From Thermomonas sp. (lineage in GTDB: Bacteria > Pseudomonadota > Gammaproteobacteria > Xanthomonadales > Xanthomonadaceae), in assembly GCA_016720345.1 (NCBI GenBank), contig JADKKV010000005.1:868001-932000 (forward strand): 64,000 bases of DNA. The letters run 5' to 3'. Position numbers and translations under genes: made by a program. Below, in pieces: positions 41,684 through 54,500 of the stretch (position 1 is its first letter; each line of letters starts with the position of its first letter). Below the pieces are notes generated by a model. The model made no database searches. It was not told the origin of the DNA and saw only the letters and a list, made by a program, of their open reading frames with translations.

Positions 41684-43408
41684 TCAGTGGCCCGATGACC
41701 TGGAGGCACCCAGGCCGGTTTCGGCACGCACCTGCTGGGCCTTGAAGGCGTCGCGTTCCGTGGCCGCCTGCTTGCTGCGGTCGGTGATCGAGAAGAACCA
41801 GATCCCGAAGAACGCGATCGACATCGAGAACAGCGCCGGCGAGGTGTACGGGAACAACGCCGAGCCCGCCGGGTTGCCGAGGGTGGCTTCCCACACCGAC
41901 GGCGACAGCACGGTCAGCACCACCGAGGAGATCAGGCCGAGGAAGCCGCCGATCACCGCGCCGCGGGTGGTGCAGTCCTTCCACAGCAGCGACAGGAACA
42001 GCACCGGGAAGTTGGCCGAGGCCGCGATCGCGAAGGCCAGCGACACCATGAAGGCGATGTTCTGCTTCTCGAACGCGATGCCCAGCAGCACCGCGACCAC
42101 GCCCAGCGCCAGCGTGGTGATGCGCGAGACCTTCAGCTCGGAGGCGCTGTCGGCCTTGCCCTTCTTGACCACCATCGCGTACAGGTCGTGCGAGACCGCG
42201 GACGCGCCGGACAGGGTCAGGCCGGCCACCACCGCGAGGATGGTCGCGAACGCCACCGCCGAGATGAAGCCCAGGAACACGTTGCCGCCGACCGCCTTGG
42301 CCAGGTGCACCGCGGCCATGTTGTTGCCGCCCAGCAGGCCGCCGGCCGCGTCCTTGAACTCCGGGTTGGCGCTGACCAGCACGATCGCGCCGAAGCCGAT
42401 GATGAAGGTCAGGATGTAGAAGTAGCCGATCCAGGTGGTGGCCCAGAACACCGACTTGCGGGCTTCCTTGGCGTTCGGCACGGTGAAGAAGCGCATCAGG
42501 ATGTGCGGCAGGCCGGCGGTGCCGAACATCAGCGCCATGCCGAAGCTGATCGCGGAGATCGGATCCTTGACGAAGGTGCCGGGCGCCATGATCGAGAGTC
42601 CCTTCTGCGCCGCGCCCGCCGCTTCTTCCGGATTGGTGGCCGCAGCCGTCGCGGCCTGCACCTTGATCTCCACCGCCTTGGCGAACAGCGCCTCCGGGCT
42701 GAAGCCGAACTGCCACAGCACCATGAACGCCATGAAGCTGGCGCCGGCCAGCAGCAGGCAGGCCTTGATGATCTGCACCCAGGTGGTCGCGGTCATGCCG
42801 CCGAACAGCACGTACACCATCATCAGCACGCCGACGATGGCCACCGCATAGCCGTAGTCCAGGCCGAACAGCAGCTTGATCAGCTGGCCGGCGCCGACCA
42901 TCTGCGCGATCAGGTAGAACGCCACCACCACCAGCGTGCCGGACGCCGCGAACGCGCGGATCGGGGTCTGCTGGAAGCGGTAGGCGGCGACGTCGGCGAA
43001 GGTGAACTTGCCGAGGTTGCGCAGCTTCTCCGCCATCAGGAAGGTGATCACCGGCCAGCCGACCAGGAAGCCGATCGAATAGATCAGGCCGTCGTAGCCG
43101 TTCGCCATCACCGCCGCGGAGATACCGAGGAACGACGCCGCCGACATGTAGTCGCCGGCGATCGCCAGGCCGTTCTGGAAGCCGGTGATGCCGCCGCCGG
43201 CGGTGTAGAAGTCCGCGGCGGAGCGGGTCTTCGCCGCCGCGCGCTTGGTGATCCACAGGGTGGCACCGACGAATACCGCGAACATGCTGATCGCGGTCCA
43301 GTTGATCGGTTGCTTCTCGGCCTGGCCGAGGTCGCCGCCGCCGGCCCACGCAACGCCGGCGAACAGCAGCATCGCCAGCGCAAAGAGGATGGAGTGCATG
43401 CGGTTCAT
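41684..43408 (-). CDS. actP: Acetate/glycolate cation symporter ActP
   Basis: Solute:sodium symporter that carries acetate and other short carboxylates across the inner membrane. 574 residues with about 13 transmembrane helices. SSS signatures [20 protein letters not shown] and [15 protein letters not shown] are characteristic of ActP. The start overlaps the yjcH stop (ATGA). Intact. Confidence 0.96.
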   Translation of the reverse strand: MNRMHSILFALAMLLFAGVAWAGGGDLGQAEKQPINWTAISMFAVFVGATLWITKRAAAKTRSAADFYTAGGGITGFQNGLAIAGDYMSAASFLGISAAVMANGYDGLIYSIGFLVGWPVITFLMAEKLRNLGKFTFADVAAYRFQQTPIRAFAASGTLVVVAFYLIAQMVGAGQLIKLLFGLDYGYAVAIVGVLMMVYVLFGGMTATTWVQIIKACLLLAGASFMAFMVLWQFGFSPEALFAKAVEIKVQAATAAATNPEEAAGAAQKGLSIMAPGTFVKDPISAISFGMALMFGTAGLPHILMRFFTVPNAKEARKSVFWATTWIGYFYILTFIIGFGAIVLVSANPEFKDAAGGLLGGNNMAAVHLAKAVGGNVFLGFISAVAFATILAVVAGLTLSGASAVSHDLYAMVVKKGKADSASELKVSRITTLALGVVAVLLGIAFEKQNIAFMVSLAFAIAASANFPVLFLSLLWKDCTTRGAVIGGFLGLISSVVLTVLSPSVWEATLGNPAGSALFPYTSPALFSMSIAFFGIWFFSITDRSKQAATERDAFKAQQVRAETGLGASRSSGH

Positions 43409-43722
43409 GGGGTGGCGTCCTCCAGGATCTCGGCGGTCAGGCGGTCGTACTCGTCGTTCGCGCGGCGCACGTACAGGCCGGTGATGATCACGGTGAACGC
43501 GATCACGCCCAGCCCGATCGGGATGCCGAGCGTGGTCACGCCGGCGCCCAGCGGCCGCGCCAGCAGTTCCTTGTCGAAGGCGATCAGGCCGATGTAGCCG
43601 TAGTAGACCAGCAGCATCAGCACGGTCAGCAGCCAGCCGAAGCTGCTGCGCTTGCGCTTGAGTTGCTGGTATTTCGGGTTGGCCTCGATCCGGGCCACCA
43701 CGGGGTCGTTCATGTCGGACAT
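43405..43722 (-). CDS. yjcH: DUF485 inner-membrane protein YjcH
   Basis: 105 residues with two transmembrane helices ([40 protein letters not shown]) and the family tail [17 protein letters not shown]. Always linked to actP and probably an accessory subunit. GGAGA precedes the ATG. Co-transcribed with the porin upstream. Confidence 0.93.
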   Translation of the reverse strand: MSDMNDPVVARIEANPKYQQLKRKRSSFGWLLTVLMLLVYYGYIGLIAFDKELLARPLGAGVTTLGIPIGLGVIAFTVIITGLYVRRANDEYDRLTAEILEDATP

Positions 43723-43750
43723 GCGGGTTCTCCGTTCGTGCGGGCGGGGA

Positions 43751-45127
43751 TCAGAAGCTGTACTTGACGCTGGTGTGCAGGCGGCGCAGGTCGCCATCGG
43801 CGCCGCTTTCGAGCTCGCGGTTGCCGAAGATGAGCTCGGCACCGACGTCGAGCTTCGGGAACGGGCTGTAGATCAGGTTGGCGTGGATCGACTGCGCGGA
43901 CCTGGTGACGCCGAAGCCGGTCCAGTCGGTGTCGTTGTCGAACTGCGCGCGCGAGACCATCAGGTTGCCGCGCAGCTTCGGGTCGAACACGTGGCGCCAG
44001 GCGACGAAGCCGGCGAGCACGCCGGTCGCATCGATGTCTTCGCCGGTGGCGTCGAGGGTGCCGTCCGCGCCCAGCGCGAAGCCGACGTAGCGGCCGATGC
44101 CGCTGCCGCCGGTGAGCATGTAGCGGATGTCGTCGGTCTTCGACAGGTTGTATTTGCCGGAGACGCTCACGCCGAAGCCGGTGCCGCTGGCGTCGGTGGT
44201 CGTGGTCTCATGCTGCAGCTGGCGGGCCAGGCCGGCCACGCTGAAGTGGCCCCAGTCGCCCTTGTTGGTGTAGCGCGCGCTGACGTCGGGCAGGGTGCCG
44301 TCGTCGCTGGTGGTGCGGGTGGTGCTGCGATAGCTGCCCACCACCGTCTGCGGGTTCTCCAGCGCCACCGAGAACGGCCCGCTGGTGTAGCGCAGCTGGG
44401 CCTGGCGGACGAAGGTGGTGCCTTCGGTCGGGCCGACGAAATCCACCGCGTCCGGCAGCGCGGCCACGTCCTGGAAGTTGGACCAGGTCTGGCCGGCCAG
44501 CCACTTGTCCCAGCTCACGTAGGCCTGGCGCAGGGTCAGCGCGTGGGTGTTGGTCGACGCCTGGTTGCCGAGGTTGCTGCTGCCGCCACCGAACAGGTCG
44601 AACTCCAGGTAGGCGCGGGTCTTGTGGCCCTGCACCTCGCCATCGGCGGCGAACCAGAAGCGCGAGAACTGCGCGTGGGTGTCGATGTCGGCGCTGGATT
44701 CGTCCACGCCACCGACCGGGATCGCGCCCGGCAGGTAGAACAGGCGGCCGGCGCTGCCGTCGGCGATCTCGCCGTCGCTGGTGTCGGTCACCATCGCGTC
44801 GACCTTGATGAAGCCGCCGTAGCTGAAGCGTCCGTCGGGATTGCCTGCGGACAGGATCGGCGAAGACTGGATCTTCGGCTTGCCATCGGCCGGCGCAGCC
44901 TGCGCAACGCGCACCTGGTCCAGCGTGGTCTGCGTCTGCGCGAGCGTCGCCTGCTGCTGTTGCTGCGCGCCGATCAGCGCCTGCACCTGCGCTTCCAGCT
45001 GCGCGATGCGCGCTTCGAGTTCGCGCTCCTTCGCGGTCTGCGCGAACGCCAGTCCCGGTGCCAGCAAGGCGACGAACAGGGCCATCGCCAGGGGCGCGCG
45101 GCGGGCGCGGGTCGTGAGTGTCTGCAT
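43751..45127 (-). CDS. DcaP-type trimeric outer-membrane porin
   Basis: 458 residues. Signal peptide ending [12 protein letters not shown]-terminal coiled coil rich in Gln ([14 protein letters not shown]), then a beta-barrel that ends in a terminal Phe (SVKYSF). DcaP porins admit dicarboxylates and other small anions. First gene of the operon with yjcH and actP, so it probably supplies the carboxylate that ActP takes up; this is inferred from position. GGAGGGGG precedes the ATG. Confidence 0.85.
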   Translation of the reverse strand: MQTLTTRARRAPLAMALFVALLAPGLAFAQTAKERELEARIAQLEAQVQALIGAQQQQQATLAQTQTTLDQVRVAQAAPADGKPKIQSSPILSAGNPDGRFSYGGFIKVDAMVTDTSDGEIADGSAGRLFYLPGAIPVGGVDESSADIDTHAQFSRFWFAADGEVQGHKTRAYLEFDLFGGGSSNLGNQASTNTHALTLRQAYVSWDKWLAGQTWSNFQDVAALPDAVDFVGPTEGTTFVRQAQLRYTSGPFSVALENPQTVVGSYRSTTRTTSDDGTLPDVSARYTNKGDWGHFSVAGLARQLQHETTTTDASGTGFGVSVSGKYNLSKTDDIRYMLTGGSGIGRYVGFALGADGTLDATGEDIDATGVLAGFVAWRHVFDPKLRGNLMVSRAQFDNDTDWTGFGVTRSAQSIHANLIYSPFPKLDVGAELIFGNRELESGADGDLRRLHTSVKYSF

Positions 45128-45305
45128 GGTTCCCCCTCCCAAGGGATGCACGGCTGCATGCCGCGCCAGCAGACCTTGCGCCGGCGCGCCAAGGGCGTCG
45201 ATTCGCCTTTGGTCGAAGACGCCGCGTGGCTGCGACCAATGTCTAACACCGGCGGCGCGCGCTTGCGGCACACTCGTCCCATCAGTCGTCCTCGGGAGGG
45301 ATGCC
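45128..45305. promoter_or_regulatory. Divergent control region of the porin-actP operon and acs
   Basis: 178 bp between the porin ATG (minus) and the acs ATG (plus), which must hold both promoters. The single AT-rich island, GACCAATGTCTAACACC at 45234-45250, is the best place for regulator or polymerase contacts. I could not assign a -35/-10 pair with confidence, and no sigma-54 box of correct spacing is present. Confidence 0.5.
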
Positions 45306-47273
<1,968 letters not shown>

Positions 47274-47285
47274 CCACGACTGGGA

Positions 47286-47371
47286 GGAAAAGGGGCCAGA
47301 GTGAATTTCCCGCCGACCATGCCGACGCATTCGGACATCACGACGGGAAACTTCACTCTGGCCCCTTTTCC
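47286..47371. repeat. Hairpin repeat, family A, copy 2 (86 bp)
   Basis: Arms at 47286-47312 and 47344-47371 share GGAAAAGGGGCCAGAGTGAA. The right arm has one extra G after GTGAA, the same bulge as in the other copies; loop of 31 bases. It lies between acs and the response regulator and is open in the reading frame of the regulator. Confidence 0.75.
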
Positions 47372-47384
47372 GCATAATGCAGCG

Positions 47385-48059
47385 ATGCCCACCATCCTGA
47401 TCGCCGACGACCACCCGCTGTTCCGCGAAGCCCTGCGGCACGCGGTGGCGCGGATCTTGCCGGACGCGCAACTGTTCGAGGCGGACAGCGCCGACGCGCT
47501 GTACGCGCTGGTCGATGCGCAGCCGGACGCCGACCTGCTGCTGCTCGACCTCAACATGCCGGGCGTGCAGGGCTACGGCGCGCTGGTCCACCTGCGCGCG
47601 CTGCATCCGCAGTTGCCGGTGGTGATGGTCTCCGGCCGCGAGGAGCCTGCGGTGATCCGGCGCGCGCTGGAACACGGCGCCGCCGGCTTCATCCCGAAAT
47701 CCACGGACGCGGCGACGATAGGAGTTGCGCTGTCGCGCGTGCTCGAAGGCGAACGCTGGTCGCCGCCCGGCCTCCCCGCCGCCGGCAGCATCCCGGCCGA
47801 GGAACGCGACGTGGCCCGCCGCCTGGCCGAACTCACCCCGCAGCAGTTCCGCGTGCTGCAGATGCTGGCCACCGGCCAGCTCAACAAGCAGATCGCCTAC
47901 GCGCTGAACGTGTCGGAAGCCACCATCAAGGCGCACATGACCGCGATCCTGCGCAAGCTCGGCGCCAACAACCGCACCCAGGCCGTGCTGATCGCCGGCA
48001 AGCTGGCGGTGGACCCGGACAGCGTGGTGCCGCCGGGTGAGGACCCGGACCAGGCCTGA
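47385..48059 (+). CDS. LuxR-type response regulator, CrbR-like
   Basis: 224 residues. Receiver domain with IADDHP and phospho-acceptor Asp in LLLLDLNMPG, Lys in FIPKS; then LuxR helix-turn-helix LTPQQFRVLQMLATGQLNKQ and VSEATIKAHMTAILRKLGA. Next to acs and partner to the kinase at 51565, which matches the CrbS/CrbR pair that switches on acs in Vibrio and Pseudomonas. ATG 47385 begins MPTILIADD; the frame also runs back into the repeat to a GTG, a less likely start. Confidence 0.88.
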   Translation: MPTILIADDHPLFREALRHAVARILPDAQLFEADSADALYALVDAQPDADLLLLDLNMPGVQGYGALVHLRALHPQLPVVMVSGREEPAVIRRALEHGAAGFIPKSTDAATIGVALSRVLEGERWSPPGLPAAGSIPAEERDVARRLAELTPQQFRVLQMLATGQLNKQIAYALNVSEATIKAHMTAILRKLGANNRTQAVLIAGKLAVDPDSVVPPGEDPDQA

Positions 48060-48151
48060 GGCGCGCCCGGCAAGCCGGGGTGCCGCGTGCCTGCATCGTT
48101 CCGTGGCAGCTGGCCAGCACCGGGTGCGCCGCGCGCGCCCGTGGACTTCCC

Positions 48152-48182
48152 AATAAAAGACCGGCCCCTTGCGGGGCCGGTC
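48152..48182 (-). terminator. Rho-independent terminator of the TonB-dependent receptor
   Basis: GACCGGCCCC pairs with GGGGCCGGTC around a 4-base loop (48159-48182); the minus strand then has TTTTATT. It ends the receptor transcript and also stands behind the convergent regulator. Confidence 0.88.
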
Positions 48183-48213
48183 GATGTGAAACAAACCGCA
48201 TTCGTTCGCTGGA

Positions 48214-51200
48214 TCAGAAGTCGTAGCGGGCGGTGAAGCGCACGCTGCGCGGGTTGGCGTAGTACAGGACCTGGCCGTAGCGCGGGTTGACGGTGGTGCG
48301 GCTGCTGGCCGAACGCTCGTAGTAGCCGGTCTCGGGCTGGGTGTCGAACAGGTTAAGCACGTCCATCGCCAGGGTCAGGCCGTCCAGCCACTTCGGGGTG
48401 TAGGTCACGTTGGCGTTGATCGTCGCCGTCCACGGGGTTTCACCCAGGCTGCCGCGCGGCGAGTACACGTAGTCGGCGTTCGGGACCACGTTCGGGTTGT
48501 TGACCGCGGTCTGCGCGCCCGGCACGCCGCAGTAGCTGTAGTACGCGCCGTTGTAGATGCCCGGCTTCGCATACGGCCAGTAGCTGTAGCAGCTGCGCGG
48601 ACGCCCGCTCTGCATGATCCCCGAGCCGCCCACGCGCCACTCGTCGGTGAGACGGTAGGAGCCGAACATCTTGAACTGGTGGGTGCGGTTGTTCGGCAGC
48701 GAGCCGTTCACGCCGTACATCAGCTCGGGCAGGTCCCAGTCCTGGGTCACCGAGACGTCGCCCTGGCCACCGTTGCCGGTGTCGACCGAGGAGTTCAGCT
48801 GGCCTTCGGCGTTGCCCCAGTTGTGCGAGAGGGTGTAGTCGATCCGGCCGGAGAAGTTGCCCTTGCGGTACTGGGCGTACATGTCCAGTGCCAGGTACTT
48901 GCGCTTCAGGTCCGGGAACGCGCTGCCGAACTCCGCGGCGAAGTCGTGGGTGACCTGCACCAGGTTGCCGGTGCCGTCGTCTTCCCAGAACGTCGCGACG
49001 TTCGTACCCGCGTTGAAGATGAAGCATTCGGTCGGGCAGATGTCGTCGATCGCGTTCTTCAGGTCGCGGTAGGTCGCCTTGGCGCCCCAGGAAAACGCTT
49101 CGCTCTCGGTCCGCTCCAGGCCGAGGATGTACTCATCCTGGTAGTGCGGCTTCAGGTCGACCTGGGCGATCGTGCGCGGATCCTTGTCGTAACCGCATTC
49201 CACGTTCGACGACATGCCGCCATTGGCGCAGGTGTACGGGCTGTTGGCATTGGTGTACGGGATGGTGCTGAGGCCGGTCGGGGTGCCGTCGGCGGCGATG
49301 CCGGTGTAGGTGAAGTACTGGGCCGTGCTCAGCGACGGGTTGGATCCGCGCACCGAGACGTTGTTCGGCAGCGCAAGGTGGTAACGGCCGGCGTTGCCGA
49401 AGACCTTGAACGAGGAGTCGCCGTTCACGTCCCAGCTGAAGCCGATGCGCGGCGCCCAGTTGTTCTTCTGCTCGACGTAGGCCTCGCCATTGCCGTTGTA
49501 GTTGGTGAAGCCGTCGTTGCGCAGGCCAAGGCTGACCAGCAGGGTGTCGGTCACGTGCCAGCGATCCTCGATGTACAGGGCCTCCTGCTTGACCGTGGTC
49601 GCACCACCGTGCTCGAAGTAGTTCTTGGTGACGTAGTAGCCCTGCGTGCCCAGGCCGCCACCGGAGGCCGGCGAACCGACGTAGTGGCTGCCGTCCAGCG
49701 CCGCGTTCGGGTTGCTGGCGAGGCCATAGCTCCAGTAGTAGCCGGTCGGACCGACGACGTTGTCGCCGCGGTAGGACACGGCTTCGAAGTAGTCGTAACC
49801 CGCGCGCAGCTCGTGGTCGCCGAGCATGTAGTTGATGTCGAAGCGCCGGGCCTTGGTGTCGTCCTGGCCGGCGTAGTTGTAGGTCGGTCCGAATTTCTGC
49901 GGATTGGTGATGCTGGCGAACGCCGCCGGGACCACGCCCGAAGAGATGCTGACGTAGGTCTTGGTCGGGTCGTAGCCTTCCATCGGGTTCGGGATGGAGT
50001 CGATTTCCTGCTCGCCGTACATGGCCGAGATGCTCAGGTTGTCGGTCAGGTAGCCGGTGTACTTGGCGATGTACAGGCGGGTCTTCGTTTCGCTGGTGCT
50101 GCCGCTGTGGAAGACGTCGTTGCGTTCGTTGGTGTCGTAGTTGAAGCCGTAGTAGGCGGCTTCCGACTTGCTGTTGTCCTGGACGCCGGTGAACTCGAGG
50201 ATGTGGTCGTCGTTGATGTTCCAGTCCAGCTTCGCGGTCCAGCGCGGGTAGGTGTAGTTGTACACGCCCCAGGCCTGCGCCAGGTTGCTGGCGCTGATCG
50301 CAGGCACGCCGGCCGCATTCTTGCCGGTCAGGTTGCCGTTGATGCGCGAGGATTCGCTGTCGGTTTCGGAACGCTCGGCGTTTGCGTAGATGAACAGGCG
50401 ATCCTTGATGATCGGGCCGGCGACGTAGAAGCCGTAGGTCTGGTTCTCGGACGTGTTCTCGCGGTTGAGGTCGTACAGCTTGCCGTCGGTCCAGTTCGCC
50501 GGGTTGTTGCCGGCGGTGGTGTTGTAGTGGGTGGTCGCGTTCCAGGCACCGGTCTCCGGGTAGTACCGGTCCTTCGCGTCGGCCCGCAGGAATTCCGGGG
50601 TGAAGATCGCGTATACGCCACCCTTCCACTCGTTGGTGCCGCGCTTGGTGACGAGGCTGATCACGCCGCCGGTGCTGCGGCCGAACTCGGCGCCGTAGCC
50701 GCCAAGCAGCACCTGCTGCTGGGCGATGGAGTCGAAGCCCAGGCTGGTCGCGCCGATCGCGGTGAGCGGGTTGGTGACCGGGTAGCCGTTGATGTAGTAC
50801 GCGTTTTCGGACGCGGCGGAACCGCCGAAGCTGCCGACGTTGGCGGACGAACTGTTGTAGGCGGTGGAGTTGATCACGCCCGGCGCCAGCAGGGCGACGG
50901 CGTTGACATCGCGCGGAACCGCGATTTCCTGCAGCTGCTCGGCGGTGAACACGGTGCGGGTGTCGGTCTGCGACACGTCGATCCGCTCGACCTGGCTGCC
51001 GCTCACGACAACTGCCTCAAGGGTGGTGGCGCCGCCGAAATCGACCTGGACGCCGGACGCAACCAGCACGGTCACGTCGCGCGCATCGCTCCCCGAGGTG
51101 ACCTTGTAGCGGCCAGCCGGAAGCGCCGCGGCGTTGTACTTGCCGTCGGCACCCGCGGTGATGGTGCGGGTCAGGCCGGTGTCGCTGACGATGGTGACGG

Positions 51201-51333
51201 TCTGGCCGGGGTCGGCCTTGCCGAAGATGCTGCCGGAGGTGCTCTGGGCTTGGACACCGCTGGCAAAGCACATGCCGAGCGCGATCGTGAGCGCACTGCG
51301 CTTCAGGCGCTTGGCGAGATAGTTTGAAGCCAT
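48214..51333 (-). CDS. TonB-dependent receptor with N-terminal carboxypeptidase-like domain
   Basis: 1039 residues. Signal peptide (LTIALGMCFASGVQAQ), a carboxypeptidase-regulatory-like beta domain at about 20-105 (TITAGADGKYNAAALPAGRY), a plug domain from about residue 130 and a 22-strand barrel ending RFTARYDF. This Oar-like type imports large substrates by TonB energy. Own promoter and terminator; ATG 51333 has a run of G before it. It sits between the response regulator and the kinase, so it may share their control. Ligand unknown. Intact. Confidence 0.92.
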   Translation of the reverse strand: MASNYLAKRLKRSALTIALGMCFASGVQAQSTSGSIFGKADPGQTVTIVSDTGLTRTITAGADGKYNAAALPAGRYKVTSGSDARDVTVLVASGVQVDFGGATTLEAVVVSGSQVERIDVSQTDTRTVFTAEQLQEIAVPRDVNAVALLAPGVINSTAYNSSSANVGSFGGSAASENAYYINGYPVTNPLTAIGATSLGFDSIAQQQVLLGGYGAEFGRSTGGVISLVTKRGTNEWKGGVYAIFTPEFLRADAKDRYYPETGAWNATTHYNTTAGNNPANWTDGKLYDLNRENTSENQTYGFYVAGPIIKDRLFIYANAERSETDSESSRINGNLTGKNAAGVPAISASNLAQAWGVYNYTYPRWTAKLDWNINDDHILEFTGVQDNSKSEAAYYGFNYDTNERNDVFHSGSTSETKTRLYIAKYTGYLTDNLSISAMYGEQEIDSIPNPMEGYDPTKTYVSISSGVVPAAFASITNPQKFGPTYNYAGQDDTKARRFDINYMLGDHELRAGYDYFEAVSYRGDNVVGPTGYYWSYGLASNPNAALDGSHYVGSPASGGGLGTQGYYVTKNYFEHGGATTVKQEALYIEDRWHVTDTLLVSLGLRNDGFTNYNGNGEAYVEQKNNWAPRIGFSWDVNGDSSFKVFGNAGRYHLALPNNVSVRGSNPSLSTAQYFTYTGIAADGTPTGLSTIPYTNANSPYTCANGGMSSNVECGYDKDPRTIAQVDLKPHYQDEYILGLERTESEAFSWGAKATYRDLKNAIDDICPTECFIFNAGTNVATFWEDDGTGNLVQVTHDFAAEFGSAFPDLKRKYLALDMYAQYRKGNFSGRIDYTLSHNWGNAEGQLNSSVDTGNGGQGDVSVTQDWDLPELMYGVNGSLPNNRTHQFKMFGSYRLTDEWRVGGSGIMQSGRPRSCYSYWPYAKPGIYNGAYYSYCGVPGAQTAVNNPNVVPNADYVYSPRGSLGETPWTATINANVTYTPKWLDGLTLAMDVLNLFDTQPETGYYERSASSRTTVNPRYGQVLYYANPRSVRFTARYDF

Positions 51334-51373
51334 AGTCGTGAATCCCCCATTGAGGAACAGCTGTGACGGGAAA

Positions 51374-51391
51374 CATGTGTCGGAACACATG
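51374..51391 (-). promoter_or_regulatory. Short hairpin or operator in the receptor leader
   Basis: CATGTGT and ACACATG are perfect inverted arms around a CGGA loop, about 40-58 bases before the receptor ATG and after the proposed transcription start. It may be an operator or an mRNA hairpin. Confidence 0.4.
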
Positions 51392-51424
51392 ATCGGCGCG
51401 TCTGGATTGCGCCAGACTCCCCCG

Positions 51425-51453
51425 ATTCTAGGGCATTTCACGAAACAGTAACA
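51425..51453 (-). promoter_or_regulatory. Candidate promoter of the TonB-dependent receptor
   Basis: TGTTAC, 17 bases, TAGAAT on the minus strand. The -10 is close to consensus and the -35 is poor, as expected for an activated promoter. Tandem repeats lie directly upstream. Confidence 0.5.
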
Positions 51454-51493
51454 TTCAGGGCGTCGGGACCACCTTCAGGGCGTGGGAACTACC
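51454..51493. repeat. Tandem 20-bp direct repeat abutting the receptor promoter
   Basis: TTCAGGGCGTCGGGACCACC and TTCAGGGCGTGGGAACTACC are adjacent and match at 17 of 20 positions. The 20-base period puts both on the same face of the helix directly upstream of the -35, as for an activator binding as two units. Confidence 0.6.
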
Positions 51494-51564
51494 GGTCCAG
51501 GACCGCGGCTGGGGTAGACAGTGCCTGCTCAGCGAAGCCCGCCGCGAATGACCCGTCGCAACCT

Positions 51565-54500
51565 TCATCCGGATACGCGGTCGCCTCCATGTTGCGCGGC
51601 GAGGAAGGCGCGCAGCGAGGCCGGCTTGACCGGCTTGGTCAGGACCCGGTAGCCGCGTTCGCGGGCGGCGAGTTTCAGCGCATCGCTGCCGTCGCCGGTC
51701 AGCAGCGCGCCGGGCAGCTCGCGGCCGGCGGCCGCGCGCAAGGCATCCAGCGCATCGAGGCCGTCCATGCGGTCGTGCAGGTGGTAGTCGACCAGCAACA
51801 CCTGCGGCGAGGTCGGCATCGCCGCCAGCGCCTCGTCCACCGTTGCCGCCACCGCGACCTGCACGCCCCAGCGCGCCAGCAGGGCCTGCATGCCGGCGAG
51901 GATCTCGCGGTCGTTGTCCAGGCACAGCACGCGCAGTCCGTGCAGCGCATCGTCCTGCACCGGCCGTGCATCGCGTTCCGGCGCCGGCGCGGGCAGGCGG
52001 GCGGCGCGCGGCACCCGGATCGCGAACACGCTGCCGCGGCCGACCCGCGACTGCACCGCCAGCGGATGCCCCAGCACGTGCGAAATGCGCTGGCAGATCG
52101 ACAGGCCCAGGCCCAGCCCGCGTTCGCCACGGTCGCCGGGTTGGTCGAAGCGGTGGAACTCCTCGAAGATCTGCCGTAGGTGCGCCCGCGGGATGCCGGG
52201 CCCGGTGTCCCACACTTCCAGCGCGATGCCGTCGCGGCGCTGGCGCGCCGCCAGCAGCACGCCGCCGGCCTGGGTGTAGCGCAGCGCATTGCCGATGAAG
52301 TTCTGCAGCGCGCGCCGCAGCAGGTGGCGGTCGCTGCGCACCGGGATCGCGCGCGACGCATGCACGCGCAGGGCAAGCCCGCGCTGGGCCGCCGTTGGCG
52401 CGTATTGCGCGGCGAGTTCGCGCAGCAGTTCGGCGGCGTCGAAATCGGCCGGCTGCGGCTGCAGCACGCCCGCATCCAGCCGGGAGACGTCGAGCAGGCC
52501 GTCCAGCAGTTCTTCCGCCGCGCGCAGCGAGGCGTCCACGCGGGTCGCCAACCGCGCCTGTTCGGCGGGGTCGTCGCTTTCGCGCATGGCGGAGGCGAAC
52601 AGGCGCGCGGCGTTCATCGGCTGCAACACGTCATGGCTGATCGCGGCCAGGAAGCGGGTCTTGCTCTGCTGCGCGGCCTCGGCCTCGCGGGTGCGCAGTT
52701 CGACCCGCTGCTCCAGGGTCTCGTTGACCTCGCGCAGCGCCTGTTCGACGCGCTTGTAGTCGCTGATGTCGCTGTAGCTGGTGACGTAACCGCCGCCGGG
52801 CAGCGGCTGTCCGTGCATTTCGATGACCTGGCCGTTGGCGCGCACGCGCTCGAACACGTGCGGCGTGCCCGCGCGCAGGTGCTCCAGCCGGCGTTCGATG
52901 TGCGCCTCGGCGTCGCCCGGCCCCATCTCGCCGCGGGCGGCGTTCCAGCGCAGCAGGTCGGCGACCGGCCGGCCGACGTAGAGCATGCCGTCGGGGTAGT
53001 CGAACAGCTGCTGGTAGCGGCGGTTCCAGGCGACAAGCCGCATCTGCGCATCGACCACGCTCACCCCCTGCGCGATGTTCTCGAGGGTGGTGGTCAGCAC
53101 CTCGCGGTTGTAGCGCAGGGCGTTGCTGGTTTCGTCCAGCAGGCTGACCACTTCGCCCAGCTCCATGCCCGAACCGCGCAGCACCGAGGTCAGGGTGCTG
53201 CGTGCGGAGGCGGCGCCCAGCGCGGACGCCAGCAGGCGCTCGGTGTGCTGCACCAGCGCGCGGTCGGCCGGCTGTTCGGGATCCCACGGCCGCGCCAGGC
53301 TGCCGGCGTATTCCTGGAAGGCCCGCCGCGCATGCGCCTCGCCGAGGATGCGTTCGGCCAGGGTCAGCAGTTCGCTGCCGCGCACCTTGCCGGCCCAGCC
53401 GCCGGGCGCCAGCGCCGGCTGGTGCGCGTAGGGATCCAGGTATGCGGCGGCGGCCAGCTGGTCCTGCAGCAGCGGCCGGTAGCGCATCGACACGAACACG
53501 AACGCGGCCACGTTGCCCAGCAGCGACCAGAACACGCCGTGGGTCAGCGGATCCCAGCCGCGCAGCCCGAACAGCGACTCCGGGCGCAGCCAGGCCAGGC
53601 CCAGCGGGCCTTCGCGCAGCCAGTCGGGGCTGGGTCCATTGCCCTGCAGCAGCGCCGGCAGCAGCAGGCACCAGGCCCACAACGCGGCCCCGCTGAACAG
53701 GCCGGCATAGGCGCCGGCACGGCTGGCGCCGCGCCAGTACAACCCGCCGATCAGGGCCGGCGCGAATTGCGCCACCGCGGCGAATGCAAGCAGGCCGTGC
53801 TGGGCAAGGAACTGCTGGCCCAGCGCGTGCCGGTGGTAGGCGAATGCGACCAATGCCAGCAGCAGGATCGCCACCCGGCGCACCCACAGCACCTGGCGTT
53901 CGATCGCCATCCGCTGCGAAAGCACCCCGCGCCGCAGCAGCAGCGGCAGCACCAGGTCGTTGCTGACCATGGTCGACAGCGCCACGCTGGCCACGATCAC
54001 CATGCCGGTGGCCGCGGACAGGCCGCCGATGTAGGCCGCCAGCGCCAGCCACGGGTGGCCGTGCGCCAGCGGCAGCGCCAGCACGAAGCTGTCCGCGGCC
54101 AGCCCGTCCGCGCCGGGCAGCGCCTGCCCGGCCAGCGCGATCGGCAGCACCATCGCGCTGACCAGCACCAGGTAGCCGATGAACAGCCAGCGCGCCGGCT
54201 GCAGGTCGGCCGGGTCCTGGCACTCGACCACCGCCACGTGGAACTGGCGCGGCAGGCACACGATCGCGGTGAACGCGAGCAGGGTCTGGGCGAGGAAGCC
54301 CGATGGCAGGGTGGCGCTGGCGAATGCGCCGGCACCGGCCGCGACCCGGGTGCCGATGCCGCCCCCGCCCGGCAGGTGCAGGATTGCCAGCGCCCCGATC
54401 GCCACGAACGCCAGCAGCTTGACCAGCGATTCCAGCGCGATCGCCAGCACCATCCCGCGGTGGTGCTCGGTGGCATCGATCCGGCGGGTGCCGAACAGGA

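Noticed and set aside
45234-45275. A sigma-54 type -24/-12 promoter for acs
   Set aside because: GG and TTGC elements occur, but the spacing is wrong.
48183-48194. GTGAAACA half-site resembling parS
   Set aside because: Only one half of the palindrome is present.
51431-51453. A parS-like site near TTTCACGAAACAG
   Set aside because: It lacks two central bases of the 16-bp parS palindrome and is not symmetric.
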